DNA of 64,000 nt from Pomphorhynchus laevis (taxonomy: Eukaryota; Acanthocephala; Palaeacanthocephala; Echinorhynchida; Pomphorhynchidae): positions 124,001 through 188,000 of the forward strand of contig WNNJ02002631.1 in NCBI GenBank assembly GCA_012934845.2. The letters run 5' to 3'. Made by a program: the position numbers and the translations under genes. Positions 1 through 10,674 of the stretch are shown piece by piece. The number at the start of each line of letters is the position of its first letter. Position 1 is the first letter of the stretch. The notes below the pieces were generated by a model that did not search any database, was not told where the DNA came from, and saw only the letters and a program-made list of their open reading frames with translations.

Positions 1-172
1 ATGATACGATCAAGCAAGACGAACCAACGTGCGAAACATATGTTCGCCTGCTAGATACGATATCATTTTTGAGAAAGAAAGCAAAGATGCCACGATCGCA
101 AAACAGCATTCGCTGAATAAACCAACAGGGCAGAGGCACATAATGGACACCGGTAAATGGTGCGGTAAATGG

Positions 173-261
173 CGCATAATGAGCTAGCTCATTATGCGTA
201 ACCGGCGGTTAACACGATGAATAATGCGGTAAATGGCGTATAATGAATTATTTCATTATGC
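173..261. repeat. Two adjacent palindromes in a short repeated unit
   Basis: Bases 173-198 form a perfect 26 bp palindrome centred on GAGCTAGCTC. It is followed at 236-261 by a related imperfect hairpin with 11-base arms and one mismatch. Both are preceded by the same GCGGTAAATGGCG-type sequence and followed by GCGTAACCG. The arrangement suggests a small duplicated palindromic unit. I cannot assign a family. Confidence 0.6.
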
Positions 262-409
262 GTAACCGTCTAAAAAAGCCTGTGAATCGTTTAACATTTG
301 AATTATGTGCATGTCGTTTCTGTTTTACAAACGAAACTAACCTTCCTTTGCTTAGTCATGACAGGTATCAACGGCTAAGGACACAAGACCAATCACTATA
401 TCCAATAAT

Positions 410-1135
410 ATGGTATGGGTCTATGTGAAAGCTCAGACAAAATACCTGTTTCGTTACTACGAATCTCGAGAATTGTTTGGTGAAAACATTCACGGGTTTC
501 GTAGTGGTAGGGAAAGTGTAAAAGCAGTCAGTGCCTTGCAGGTTTTTATAACCAAGGATACACGCCCGACGCTGCTGTATTCTTTGGACGTATCTGGGGA
601 TTTTGACAACCTCACACTCGACACAGTTTTTGAAACGTTAAAAAAGATAATGTTCAACTGAGCATTCTCCGTCGTGGGTGGAAATTTTGGAGAGCAGCAG
701 CTTTTATCTAGAAAACGACAATGGTTCTTTTTATAAACTATCCAAGGGTCTTCCTCATTAGGTCCCGTTTGTAGCCAATCTTGTTCATTATTACGACAAG
801 AAGAGTATTGGATGAACTCTTGGATAGGATCACTAGTAGTGGTACTATTTACGCCGATGATACATCACTGGTGTTTAATAGTGTTTCCTTGTCTGATAAG
901 ATTTGAAAACAGTGAAATATATTGTGAATGAGATCTCTAGACGTCTGTCTAAGTTAAGTTTGTCATTAAACCCAACAACAAGCAATTTCATTTACTACAG
1001 ATTTTGCAAACTAGGACGTCATACTAAATTATTTGCTGTTCTTCCTGTAAACCGAAAGATACAAATAATGATACTAAGATCAGTTTTCGGATCTAGCTGC
1101 ACTAAAAATCGGGCATGTCAATGTTTTTAATCAGT
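410..1135 (+). mobile_element. LINE fragment, family G: worn RT palm of I/Jockey-like type
   Basis: Translation in shifting plus-strand frames gives an ordered reverse-transcriptase palm. HGFRSGRESVKAV comes first, then LYSLDVSGDFDNLTL (the catalytic aspartate region, normally D-x-SxAFD), a KGLP block broken by a stop, and IYADDTSLVF at about 847-880 (the YADD catalytic pair). SKLSLSLNPTTSNFIYYRF and KLFAVLPVNRKIQ follow. Several stops and frameshifts interrupt it, so it is a dead copy. No endonuclease or ORF1 is visible upstream. The palm order and the LSLNP..T block suggest an I/Jockey-like LINE; the clade is uncertain. Parts of the same sequence recur near 3.5 and 5.3 kb. Confidence 0.75.
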
Positions 1136-1902
1136 ATAAATGAGAATAAAGTTGTTCTGGTGAGCGAGACGATATAATGTTGGTTTGAATAGGTGTATAG
1201 TATTTGGAATATACGTCTACTCAAATAATCGTCCACCATAACAGTGTTATAGATTCTTAAAAAGGCTTTTAGTAATAATTAAAAAAGAATTAAAATTTAA
1301 AATTTTACAATTTAAAAATGATAAATTTGAATAGGTGAATTTTGTTCGTTTTCTAACATGTGCAGGTGTACAGATTAAGTAATTTTATTTGCGTTTTCAT
1401 ATCAGTTCTATTTTTAATTTTTTTTATCTATAAATCAATGTAGATGAATTTTATTATTGTTGGGATTTCATTGCTCGTTCTAAAACTGGTTATACTGAGA
1501 GATAAAATATGCTTCCCGTAATTGGCTCGGTTAGCGGAAATGCTTACCTAGCCTATTATTGTAAATATATTATTAAAATTGTTTTTAATCAGTAAAAATG
1601 AGAGTGAGAAGATTAAATGTTGGTTTGAGTAGGTGTATAGTAGTGTTTAACCCGTTTGTGTTGAGTGGACTATATGTCTACTCAAATAATCGTCCAACAT
1701 AACAGTGTTATTGATTCTTAAAAAGGCTTTTAGTATTAATTAAAAAGAATTAAAAGATATGTAAAATTTTACAATTTAAAAATACTGTTTGTTATATATG
1801 TCACAACAATTGACAATATAGTTATATATCTATACATTTATTTGTTATTTTATCATCCCTTTTTATTTCATATTGAAAAGAGCTGCGCGTACAACCGAAC
1901 TA

Positions 1903-1930
1903 TCAGTAACATCATTTTTGATGTTACTGA
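1903..1930. repeat. Perfect hairpin, 12 bp arms, TTTT loop
   Basis: TCAGTAACATCA, a TTTT loop and the exact reverse complement. The same hairpin with the same flank (GAGCTGCGCGTACA before it, GTGTTAAATGGACTATAC after it) recurs at 3595-3622, so it belongs to a repeated unit. Confidence 0.85.
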
Positions 1931-3439
1931 TCAAACCGTGTGTTAAATGGACTATACTTCTACTCGAATAATCGTCCATCAGAACAGTGTTATAGATTCT
2001 TGAAATGTGTTTAGTAATAATTAAAAAAGAATTTAATAATTATGAATATTTGAAAAATTAATTAATTAAAAGATATGTAAAATTTTATAATGTAAAAATT
2101 TTGAATAATTTTGATTTTTCTGAATGAATTAATTTTTTACTTTGTTTTGTGTTTAATTTAAAATCTCATGTAAATTATTTGTTATATAAAAAATGAAATA
2201 GAATTTTATTATTAAAATGTGGTTTTATTTATTTTAACCATTGTTTTTACCATCACAAATTCGGAAAGAAAAATAATTACGACAGTCAAAAGACAAATGC
2301 TTCCCGTGGACGGGTTTGCAGAAGAGCGCATAGGGAGTAAAGATTTACTTTTCATAAATTCAACATTCATTGTTAATCAATGTTTTTTTACTTTAATAAA
2401 TTCTTACATTTTTTTAACATTTTGATTTTGTTGTTTCCGTTTTAAAATATTTCCGTCGTAAAATTTTATGATGTAAAAATAAAAAATGAATTAATGAATT
2501 CTGTCGGTTTTCTAATATGTGGAGGTTGTACAAATTATGTAATCCTATTTGTGTTTTCCTTATCAATTATATTTTTAAATTATTTTTTCTCTATTAACCA
2601 ATGTAGTGCTGAACGCGTTTGTGATGAGTGTCCTATCCTTCTACTCAAATAATCGTCCATCAAAACAGCGTTATTGATTCTTAAAAAGGGTTTTAATTAA
2701 AAAGAATTTAATAATGATGAGTATATAAAAAATTTATTAATAGCTATGTAAAATTTTATGATGTAAAAATAAAAAATGAATTAATGAATTCTGTCGGTTT
2801 TCTAATATGTGGAGGTTGTACAAATTATGTAATCCTATTTGTGTTTTCCTTATCAATTATATTTTTAAATTAATTTTTCTCTATTAACCAATGTAGTGCT
2901 GAACGCGTTTGTGATGAGTGTCCTATCCTTCTACTCAAATAATCGTCCATCAGAACAGCGTTATTGATTCTTAAAAAGGGTTTTAATTAAAAAAGAATTT
3001 AATAATGATGAGTATATAAAATTAAATTAATTAAAAGATCAAGCAATATTACATTCGGGGTAAAATCAAAGCAGCAATAATAATATAATGCTAGTACAAT
3101 TGAGAGGAAACAAAGCAGACCGATAATTAAAATTACCTCCTTACGATATCAGGTCTACTACTAGCAAAATCCTCAGGGAGGTGAAATTCAACTACGGTAT
3201 ATAGGAACCCGGGATCTCAAGTCACAACAAGCCACAATATAGTTATATATCTATACATTTATTTGTTATTTTAAATGTTTGTATTTCCGATTGAAAAGGG
3301 TTGCGTGCCCAGCCTAAATATCAGTAACATTATTTTTTAATTTGTACTCTATGGATGCTTGGCCAAAAACATAATTTAAAAATATGTAAAATTCTATAAT
3401 TTAAAAATAAAAAATTTTGAATAAGTGAACTATCAGAAT

Positions 3440-3566
3440 TATTATCTAAATTACTATCTAAATTATTTGCTGTTCTTCCTGTAAAGCGGAAGATACAAGT
3501 AATGATACTGGGATCAGTTTTTGGATCTAGCCTACACTGGAAATTGGACATGCCAACGTATTTTTA
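3440..3566 (+). mobile_element. LINE fragment, family G (second copy)
   Basis: This stretch is closely similar to 1020-1135 and reads LFAVLPVKRKIQVMILGSVF followed by GSSLHWKLDMP in the plus frame. That resembles the LG-x-x-x-D-x-x-L-x-W block that follows the RT palm in I/Jockey-type LINEs. It is isolated inside the repeat field, with no palm around it. Confidence 0.65.
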
Positions 3567-3594
3567 ATAAGGAGCTGCGCGTACAGCCGAACTA

Positions 3595-3622
3595 TCAGTA
3601 ACATCATTTTTGATGTTACTGA
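3595..3622. repeat. Second copy of the 12 bp arm, TTTT loop hairpin
   Basis: Identical in arms and loop to 1903-1930, again directly upstream of an anchor copy of the 294 bp repeat (3652). It marks a second copy of the same composite unit. Confidence 0.85.
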
Positions 3623-4690
3623 TCAAATCGTGTGTTAAATGGACTATACTTTTACTCAAATAATCGTCCATCAAAACAGCGTTATTGATTCTTAAAAAGG
3701 GTTTTAGTAATAATCAAAAAAGAATTTAATAATGATGAGTATATAAAAAATTAATTAAAGATATGTAAAATTTTATGATGTAAAAATAAAAAAATGAATT
3801 AATGAATTCTGTCGGTTTTCTAATATGTGGAGGTTGTACAAATTATGTAATCCTATTTGTGTTTTCCTTATCAATTATATTTTTAAATTATTTTTTCTCT
3901 ATTAACCAATGTAGTGCTGAACGCGTTTGTGATCAGTGTACTATCATTCTACTCAAATAATCGTCCATCAAAACAGCGTTATTGATTCTCAAAAAGGGTT
4001 TTAGTAATAATCAAAAAAGAATTTAATAATGATGAGTATATAAAAAATTAATTAAAGATATGTAAAATTTTATGATGTAAAAATAAAAAATAAATTAATG
4101 AATTCTGATTGTTTTCTAATGTGTTGGTTGTACAAATTATGTAATCCTATTTGTGTTTTCCTTATCAATTATATTTTTAAATTAATTTTGCTCTATTAAC
4201 CAATGTAGTGCTGAACGCGTTTGTGATGAATGTCCCATCCTTCTACTCAAATAATCGTCCATCAGAACAGCGTTATTGATTCTTAAAAATGGTTTTAGTA
4301 ATAATCAAAAAAGAATTTAATAATGATGATTATATAAAAAATTAATTAAAGATATGTAAAATTTTATGATGTAAAAATAAAAAATGAATTAATGAATTAT
4401 GTCGGTTTTCTAATGTGTTGGTTGTACAAATTATGTAATCCTATTTGTTTTCCTTATCAATTATATTTTTAAAATAATTTTTCTCTATTAATCAATTTAA
4501 CTTGAATGCATCTGTGAGCTGAAATTCTTCTGGTTGTGGCACAATATTATCCTCACAGATATTGTCCCTATTCTTAATACATTAATCAATGTAAATTAAT
4601 TTTGTTATCGTGATTTTATGTAAAACCTGTTATTTTAAGAGGTAAAAATGCTTTCTAGAATTGGCTGGGTAGGCAGAAGTGTACATTGAG

Positions 4691-5254
4691 CATGAAGATC
4701 TGATATTTGCTATATTAAGAATTAAATATCCTGCTTTTTACTTTAATAAATTCTTATCTTAATAAAATGCATCAACGATAAGTTCTATGTTTTGATAGCT
4801 TCCGCAATTTCTTCAGGAACGAAATTTTGGTTCTCGAGATGATAGCAGAAGTTATCAATATATGTAACTTAATACATACTTCCGATCATTGAACAATAAA
4901 ATTATCTTATTAGTTCATACAATTCAAATCTAAAAAATTCATTCATGTCGAGTAAATATTACCGAAAAATATATTTTTATACTTCAAATATCACGATATA
5001 AAATATATATTTTAAATTTCTAGATGTTATTTTCAATTTTACATTTTTTAAATTATTAATGTTTTATTACAACTCATTTTATCTTTATAGACTACTCATT
5101 TCATCTGTATAGTTTACTCATTTCAAATTAGTAACGTTTGAAATAGTGGTACATTTCTTACCACTATAAACGGCGTAGAAAGTGGTACGCCGTTGATATT
5201 ACACTGGTTTACAAGAGACTCATTGTCTAATTATAGATTCAAATCAGAATGAAG
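4691..5254. other. AT-rich stretch with nothing recognised
   Basis: No ORF of note, no RNA gene and no clear repeat apart from ordinary AT-rich sequence. A short internal echo, ACTCATTTCATCTGTATAG-like text, occurs twice near 5095-5120. Confidence 0.5.
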
Positions 5255-5425
5255 TCTGTGGTGAATAGGATTGATATAGTCTGTTAAAGTTGAGTTTATC
5301 ATTAAACCCAATGAAAAGAAATTTCATTTACTACATATTACGCAAACCAGGACGCCATACTAAATTATTTGTTTCTCTTTCTGTAAACCCTAAGAGACAA
5401 ATAATGATACTGGGATGTTTTTGAA
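5255..5425 (+). mobile_element. LINE fragment, family G (third copy)
   Basis: The plus frame reads LKLSLSLNPMKRNFIYYILR, then KPGRHTKLF and a VNPKRQIMILG tail. It matches 940-1100 of the first copy residue for residue over most of its length. The catalytic palm is absent. Three partial copies of the same RT region within 5 kb suggest that the region was duplicated with its surroundings. Confidence 0.7.
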
Positions 5426-5655
5426 GCAATGCTTTTTAAAGCAATTCTGTACGAAACAAATAAGCTAAAGACATTTAATAACCGTTAAATTTATATGAGC
5501 TTACATTATTTTGAGAAAAATATCTAACGGTGAATTTTAAGGAACTACAAAAGAATAAAAGCAAATGCTTAAACTTTCATGTCAGTTTTTATTCATTTTT
5601 GTAAATGAAACTGCTAAAATTACATTCGTGTGCTGTCTAATCATATGCTTAGGCA

Positions 5656-5701
5656 TAATAAATTATCCACAAGAGATTTTTCTCGTGTGGATAATTTATT
5701 A
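5656..5701. repeat. 46 bp hairpin, 21 bp arms, TTTT loop
   Basis: Left arm TAATAAATTATCCAC plus AAGAGA, loop TTTT, right arm its reverse complement with one mismatch. It is one of a series of long-armed, tiny-loop hairpins in this window. No terminal duplication was recognised. Confidence 0.85.
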
Positions 5702-5803
5702 CGTCTAACAAAACTATTTTACTTTCAGTTTTGTAAATACTTTTGTAGCTTTCTTTTTCAATGCTTTTTTAAAAACTTTTTCGTGAGCTTAACATGGAAT
5801 ACC

Positions 5804-5960
5804 ACAGACGCCTAGCACAGAATAAGGCGCTTTGACCTTAGTCTACTCATCGCTACAGGGTGGTCTCAACAGTGTGGCTCTGTAGCCACACCACTTCGAC
5901 AGTAATTGATCATTAGTAGACTTCTAAAAGGAAATCACTAAGCGAACGCTCCTCCACCTG
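5804..5960. repeat. Direct repeat unit, copy 1
   Basis: The unit begins near ACAGACGCCTAGCAC, runs through AAGGCGCTT, TTAGTCTACT, CTACAGGGTG and TGATCNTTAGTA, and ends near GCTCCTCC. It is matched by 6316-6480 at what I estimate by eye as roughly 75-80 percent identity. No tRNA-like A or B box is convincing, so I do not call it a SINE. Confidence 0.75.
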
Positions 5961-6315
5961 TTTACCAGCCTTACATCTTGTATGGTGTGCGTAAGCAGTG
6001 GCTTCACAGGACAGCAAGTGTGCTATCGTTCTCTCCTTCATTAGCTTACTAAGGTTGCTGAACAAGCAACACGCTTGTATACAGCTAAAGCACAATGTAC
6101 TAACAAAAGCTCTCTAGCTAACAAAGTACAAGCAAAGCACTAGCGCAGATGCTAAGATACGTCATTCCACATTAATTGCTACAACAACAAATGACGCTAC
6201 ATTACTCCGAAAAAATTATGTTTCAACTTTTTATTTACAACACAAACAGGAAAAAGGACTAAAACCTGTAATACATTTAAATAACTTCTCAGGAAAGCTT
6301 AACTCGAAATGCGTC

Positions 6316-6480
6316 TACTACAGACGCCTAGCACCAAATAAGGCGCTTCGACATTAGTCTACTTATCACTACAGGGTGATCTCATCAGTGTGGTTATGAG
6401 GCTTCACAACTTTGACAGTACTTGATCCTTAGTAAACCTCTGAAAGGAAATCGCAAAGCACATGCTCCTCCGCGCGAGAT
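6316..6480. repeat. Direct repeat unit, copy 2
   Basis: Second copy of the unit at 5804-5960, in the same orientation and about 512 bp downstream. It abuts a worn RT fragment read on the minus strand (6482-6700), so the unit may be a LINE untranslated end or a separate insertion beside it. Confidence 0.75.
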
Positions 6481-6481
6481 T

Positions 6482-6700
6482 TTTCTGAATCGATATGACC
6501 AACTAAATCATTGACATATATGCAAAACAAAATGTGGCTAATTAGGAACCTTGTAGGACTCCTTTCCGAATAGAGAAAGTAATCTGATAGAAGACAATTC
6601 ACCTCAGCGGAGTAGTATCTATCAGATAGGAATTCGTCCACCCATCTTGATACGACGATCTAGATGTATACTGAACAGCTTTTTGATGAACGTTGAAATA
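6482..6700 (-). mobile_element. Degenerate LINE RT fragment
   Basis: The minus frame reads WVDEFLSDRYYSAEVN, then LFCIYVNDLVGHIDSEKSR. It corresponds to the usual W-x-x-x-FLSxR...V block, the place of GVPQGSVLGP (here badly altered) and LF-x-IYINDL. The upstream text KKLFSIHLDRRI fits the segment before it. The catalytic YADD is not found. The clade cannot be told. Confidence 0.5.
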
Positions 6701-7084
6701 TCACCGTTCCAAAAACAAAGGATTGTTAAAATGATCTTAGTATAATTTTCTTTTGTATATATATTGTTAACGGTAATATCTCATCATCAAAGTGGATAAG
6801 ATATTGTTTGTCCTGCCATACTTCAATTACGTATTATAAATCTTACTAGTAATTTAGAAACCAAAATAACATCGATATGTGGATCTTTATAGCAAACGCG
6901 TCTGAGTAATTATGCAGTTGTAATGCAAACCATTTTAATTTACTGAGGTAAGGAATAGGAAGTGGTATATGATATTATAGAAACATATAGTCGATATCGA
7001 ATATTATTGACACTTCTGTCTAAACAAATATTTAGCAAACATCTCCTCTTCCTCTCTAAACTCAGCTAACTATATAAAACCGCG
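6701..7084. other. Nothing recognised
   Basis: AT-rich sequence without a supported ORF, RNA gene or repeat. Confidence 0.4.
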
Positions 7085-7535
7085 TTCTATTCCGTATCCT
7101 TTGTATCAATTTTCGAACTCGTTTTATCTGCATATTCCTACGGTTACCGTATCCCGTCTCACCTCAATAAATCTTCGTTCATGTTACTATCTTCCTCTCA
7201 GTGTTTTATCATTTTCCTCAAACTATTGCATGTGCTCCTTCTTTTATTGCCACTCCTATTCTCTGAATAAACTACCTCATCCCATCTGCTCAACTACCAC
7301 ATTTCCATCCTTCAAACGAGTCTCCACACTTTTTGTCCCTTAATAATTGATCTAACTCTTTAAAACTCTTCAACACGCAATCACGCATCAACATTAACTT
7401 ATTGTTCATACTTTTGTTTTTTAGTTTAGTTTTCATTTTTTATTTGTTGTAAAAACTTTTAATTTGTAATTTAGTAGACTTGCAAGTGAATGTGTGCCCA
7501 CGATGGCCACTAATACACTTGCACAATAAAAAATA
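7085..7535 (+). mobile_element. Family-B-like LINE 3' end, degenerate
   Basis: The open frame 7101-7343 is rich in Ser, Leu and Tyr. It ends SFFYCHSYSLNKLPHPICST...FKRVSTL, which resembles the end of family B ORF2 (FVVAAPLLWNQLPIHIRQ, then FKRQIQF). About 150 bases further on lies TGCAAGTG...CACTTGCA followed by CACAATAAAAA. This sits where other family B copies have a 3' stem-loop and A-rich tail. The match is by position and pattern only. Confidence 0.5.
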
Positions 7536-7583
7536 TTATTACTGATAAAGAAGCAGAAATTATCCTTTATTTGATAAAAAAAA

Positions 7584-7612
7584 ATTCGATAGCTCCTGCT
7601 ATCATCATCAGG
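7584..7612 (-). other. Hammerhead-like stem-loop motif, copy a
   Basis: On the minus strand: CCTGATGAT, then GATAGC-AGGA-GCTATC (perfect 6 bp stem, 4-base loop), then GAAT. A canonical hammerhead core is CUGANGA, stem II, GAAA. Here one extra U separates CUGAUGA from the stem, and the last base is not A. Related copies lie at 12690, 14339 and 23373-23438. It may mark the end of a Penelope-like element. Confidence 0.5.
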
Positions 7613-8601
7613 ATTACAATAAAATATTCAACAATATTTCACATTAATTAATTATGAAGTTTTCAGAAAGATTGAAATAATTTATTTTTGGTACAATTTA
7701 CGGTCATAAAATACATGTTTGCAAATTCTATTTAATTCGATACTCAAAAAAATATATATGCGGTTACATAATCAATTCGACGCCATCCCATTACAGGTTA
7801 CCGCAAGAGATGGATATGCGAGGTTTTGCTCGTTAAATTTGATTTATAAATCGACTTTGAGGTTGATGTTCGTTTTATCGATACATTTTCAACAATACAA
7901 TAAATTGCAACTGAGGCACAAAATGCTAGAACCGATGAAGCGATCAATGTGGCTTGTAATGATATCTTGTAAATAAAGCCAATAATTGCAAAGAGTGATA
8001 CTTGGCAAGCAAAGTACGACGCATCCAGTAATCCTATGTCTCCACCTATCCCTCTGTCGAGTATATCACTGGTGCCTTCAAAGTAGTACTAAATATAATA
8101 GAATAGTCTAGTAGCTCGCAATACTGTAAATTTAAATGAATGCACGATAAAATGAAATTATTTAATTACAAATTATAAGGTGTTTGAAATGCACCGAGAG
8201 AAATGATGTCAATCATTCAACTACAAAATTATCAAAGTACATCAGGAAATATACATCATTAGCGTGTAACTGGCCCGCTGATATGTCAAGTTTAGGAACA
8301 AGTGCTGAAACCTTATTGAGGTTGCTTTTGATGATGTCTTAAGTAAGGACATATATATTCAAACAAATAATAGGTGTTCTAACGTGAGGTAATATTAGCC
8401 TAATTAAAGCTGCCACTTTTGAGCTTTACAGAATATGATTTTGTTCATAACTGTGTAAAAAATAAATATAAAGTTTATAAAGATACGAAATATATATTTC
8501 CATTATAAAATTATTGAATTTATTCAAGAAATATTTGTTATTAACTACAGGACAATCACTTTTTCTATTTTGAATGTACAAATCAGTATTACATTAAGGT
8601 T
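7613..8601. other. Nothing recognised
   Basis: AT-rich sequence. The open frame 7719-7976 on the plus strand shows no family signature and has no supporting context. A short inverted repeat near 8333-8355 (ATGTCTT and AAGGACAT) is unremarkable. Confidence 0.4.
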
Positions 8602-10230
8602 TTATCTCTTGATGGGGTCAGATTTCATGAAATTCCATAATTCCCTCTTTTTTCCATGCTCTTTATGATGCACGCGTAATTTCCCCTTTGGACTGCCGTG
8701 CTCACACGTTGGAAAATGAACGACATGGCACGCTGGTCCCCGTTGACACGCTTGAGATGTCGGCCCAACTCCTCCAAGAAAACCAGTGACTCGGTTCCGA
8801 TCAAACCGGGAGTCTCTATGGCGACTGGCGTAAATGGATATATGGTAACTCCTCGCCAGGGTATTTATGTAGGTGAAATCACATATTAACCACTTACCGG
8901 CCGACCACAGGACGACTGTGACACCATCTGGACGCCTTCCATCATCGCGAGAGATTCCACTAGGCTCAAGCCGACACGGGATGTTCGCAGCCATCAGGGT
9001 TATCTTTATGATGTTATTAACTTCGGCATGTTTGCTATGTCGAGATATGCTGCGTTGGCAATCAAGCCTATGAACATTTGGCAATGCCGTCATTGTCCAG
9101 CATTTGCATGCGTAGGGTTGGTGAAAATGAATGCCTAGTCGCAACGCAACTGCGATAGATAGACTCTTGTCATCCAATCGATTTCCAACTGATGAGATTT
9201 GGAGGGCGAAGAGAAGGTCACCCGAATGCGGGGATGTGGATGCTAAAATACGAGCACGATCCTGCGGAGTAGTAACTTCGGACAATACCTCTTGCATTAG
9301 CTTGTGGTAAACCGGACAGGCCCATCGTTTTTGGGAAACGTTTTCCGAGAGAACATCGTCAAATGAAATCTCTCGCCAGCGAAGGACTGTCTCAGATAGG
9401 AGCTGTGGATTCAACTTGATCGATTGATCACTCGGACAAGCTAGAATTTTACGCGTTAGTTCAGCGGTCGAGATATGAGATGTAGGCAGGGAGCATCATA
9501 TTTTTAACAGTGCAAACTCCTAGGCCGCCACTTGATTGGTAGGGGTGTCTGCTTCCATGCCGTGTCGGATAGAAGTAAGTCAAGTACGGCCTGAAGGATC
9601 TTGCGTAACGAACCGTTATATTTAGTCACTGAATCGATGAGAAAAGACGGAGTGCATCGGAAAAGTAAGATAATTTTGCGAGACTGAAACAGTTTCTTAG
9701 AAGGAACAATGCATCTTACCGCGAAAGATCTCGGATTCTAGATCCAACGAGCTAAAGATTTGCTATAAACACCGTCATTTGTTGATCAGGGCTAGCTATA
9801 GAACCAATGGGGCACCCCAATAATGTGGTTGAGTTATAATATGTAATAGTAAATCCTGGGAACCATTCAAGTAGACGATTGATTGTATCCATGTCCTTTC
9901 ACATTTGCTTTTGTCCTTTTCACATTTGCTTGGATTTAAGCACAAGCCAAGATTGAAACCGAGTAGTTGAATGGTTTTAACATCCTCCTCGATGTCGTTG
10001 AGTGACCCGCTCAAAGTACAGTCGTTCATGTACCATACACGAAATTGTGATTTCCCTAGTTGTGACATTTCGAATATTGTGATCGAAAAGAGGAGGGGAC
10101 CCAAAGGATCTCCCTGCTGAACACCCTCTGCCAAGTCGATTACGTTTAGTCCGTGAAAAAGGTCAGTCGGGTTTGCATAACATGCTTCGACGAAATTGTA
10201 AATGACGGGGATCTCTTTACGAACCTAACG
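8602..10230 (-). mobile_element. LINE family E: RT 3' half plus C-terminal restriction-like endonuclease region
   Basis: Read from 10230 down, the minus strand gives FVEACYANPTDLFHG, then AEGVQQGDPLGPLLF (RT motif before the catalytic site), VWYMNDCTLSGS (in place of the usual YxDD), LGLCLNPSKCE and SGGLGVCTVKNMMLP. The 270-codon frame 8602-9414 follows. This last frame has a Cys/His cluster (CKC...H...C), RHSKHAEVNNIIK, a LEPSG block and RRPDG...ICD. Together these resemble the knuckle and PD-(D/E)XK region of REL-type LINEs (R2/HERO and relatives). Frame breaks lie between the RT and the nuclease region, and the 5' half is missing. The exact clade is inference. It lies head to tail with the transporter gene, separated from it by only ~450 bases. 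Confidence 0.75.
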
Positions 10231-10389
10231 TAAGATAGCCGACCTCTTTAGGCAATTAATTTGATTAATTCGACCTCTTAGGTAATTAACATTTATTCAA
10301 TAATTTGATTTATTGATTATATATGTGTATTTAATTCTAATAATTTTTATTCAATAAGTGAAAAAATTTATCCAGGTAGCCTCATTCTT
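10231..10389. other. Short AT-rich spacer
   Basis: Between LINE E and the Penelope-like fragment. GACCTCTTTAGGCAATTAA and GACCTCTTAGGTAATTAA form a small imperfect direct repeat at 10241-10288. The missing last exon of the transporter was not found here. Confidence 0.4.
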
Positions 10390-10660
10390 AATAAAGCCAA
10401 TATTAATGATAAAGATGGTATATATCTAGATATGAACATTAAATTAGCGTTAATTAAAACTACTATTAATTTATATCGTAAAGATGACATATTTAAATTT
10501 ACAAGAAACATATTTTTGCATGAGCATTCATGCATACCATATAATATAAAATATAATACATTAAATTATGAAATTTTAAAAATTGCAACAATATGTAATG
10601 ATATTGTTTGTAAAATCACTATTAGATGGGCTAAAAATTTTATTACCAATTTTTAAACTA
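10390..10660 (+). mobile_element. RT-tail fragment, possibly Penelope-like
   Basis: The plus frame reads DGIYLDMNIKLALIKTTINL, then YRKDDIFKFTRN, HEHSCIPYNIKYNTLN and EILKIATICNDI. This resembles the region after the catalytic site in Penelope-like and similar unclassified RTs: a YLDL-type block, then LYxKxDDFxF, then a P-Y block followed by an (L)RIA-x-IC stretch. A second copy of its last part lies at 15326-15492. The fragment ends against the 3' side of the SLC45-like exon. Family assignment is tentative, because no GIY-YIG domain or YADD is in view. Confidence 0.4.
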
Positions 10661-10668
10661 TTTTTGAA

Positions 10669-10674
10669 ACTAAC
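10669..10674 (-). other. Probable 5' splice donor of the SLC45-like gene
   Basis: GTTAGT on the minus strand directly follows the codon for the last residue that fits the family (phase 0). If used, the intron would run into the Penelope-like fragment and LINE E. No acceptor with a matching TM11-12 exon was seen. Confidence 0.5.

Larger units (their letters stand above)
1136..4690. repeat. AT-rich repeat field, unit about 294 bp, eight anchor copies
   Basis: The anchor CTACTCAAATAATCGTCCA or a close variant starts at 1217, 1678, 1960, 2641, 2931, 3652, 3949 and 4243. The closest neighbours are 290-298 bp apart. Each anchor is followed by GTTATTGATTCTTAAAAA, an AT-rich stretch, TCGGTTTTCTAATATGTGG, TGTAATCCTATTTGTG and CTATTAACCAATGTAG before the next anchor. 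Units are incomplete and interrupted by other repeats and by a piece of the family G LINE. No convincing ORF lies in the field: the short open frames at 2219-2425 and 3330-3551 look like chance or overlap LINE remnants. It reads as a decayed satellite-like array or clustered non-autonomous element. Confidence 0.8.

Noticed and set aside
2219-2425. 68-codon plus-strand ORF as a host gene
   Set aside because: It is hydrophobic by AT-rich composition, lies inside the repeat field and has no family signature.
5913-6095. Short minus-strand ORF ending LSDFLLEVY
   Set aside because: It is antisense to the duplicated ~160 bp unit, and the similarity to another short ORF near 6.43 kb comes from that DNA repeat.
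5804-6480. tRNA-derived SINE
   Set aside because: No acceptable A box and B box pair could be found in the unit.
7719-7976. 85-codon plus-strand ORF as a host gene
   Set aside because: No motif, no context and no similarity that I recognise.
8698-9073. Plus-strand ORFs opposite the LINE E nuclease frame
   Set aside because: They are shadows of the minus-strand 270-codon frame, which has clear family motifs.
10576-10674. Extension of the SLC45-like protein beyond HENKP
   Set aside because: The extra 33 codons do not resemble the family, follow a good splice donor and overlap element DNA. Probably intron read-through.
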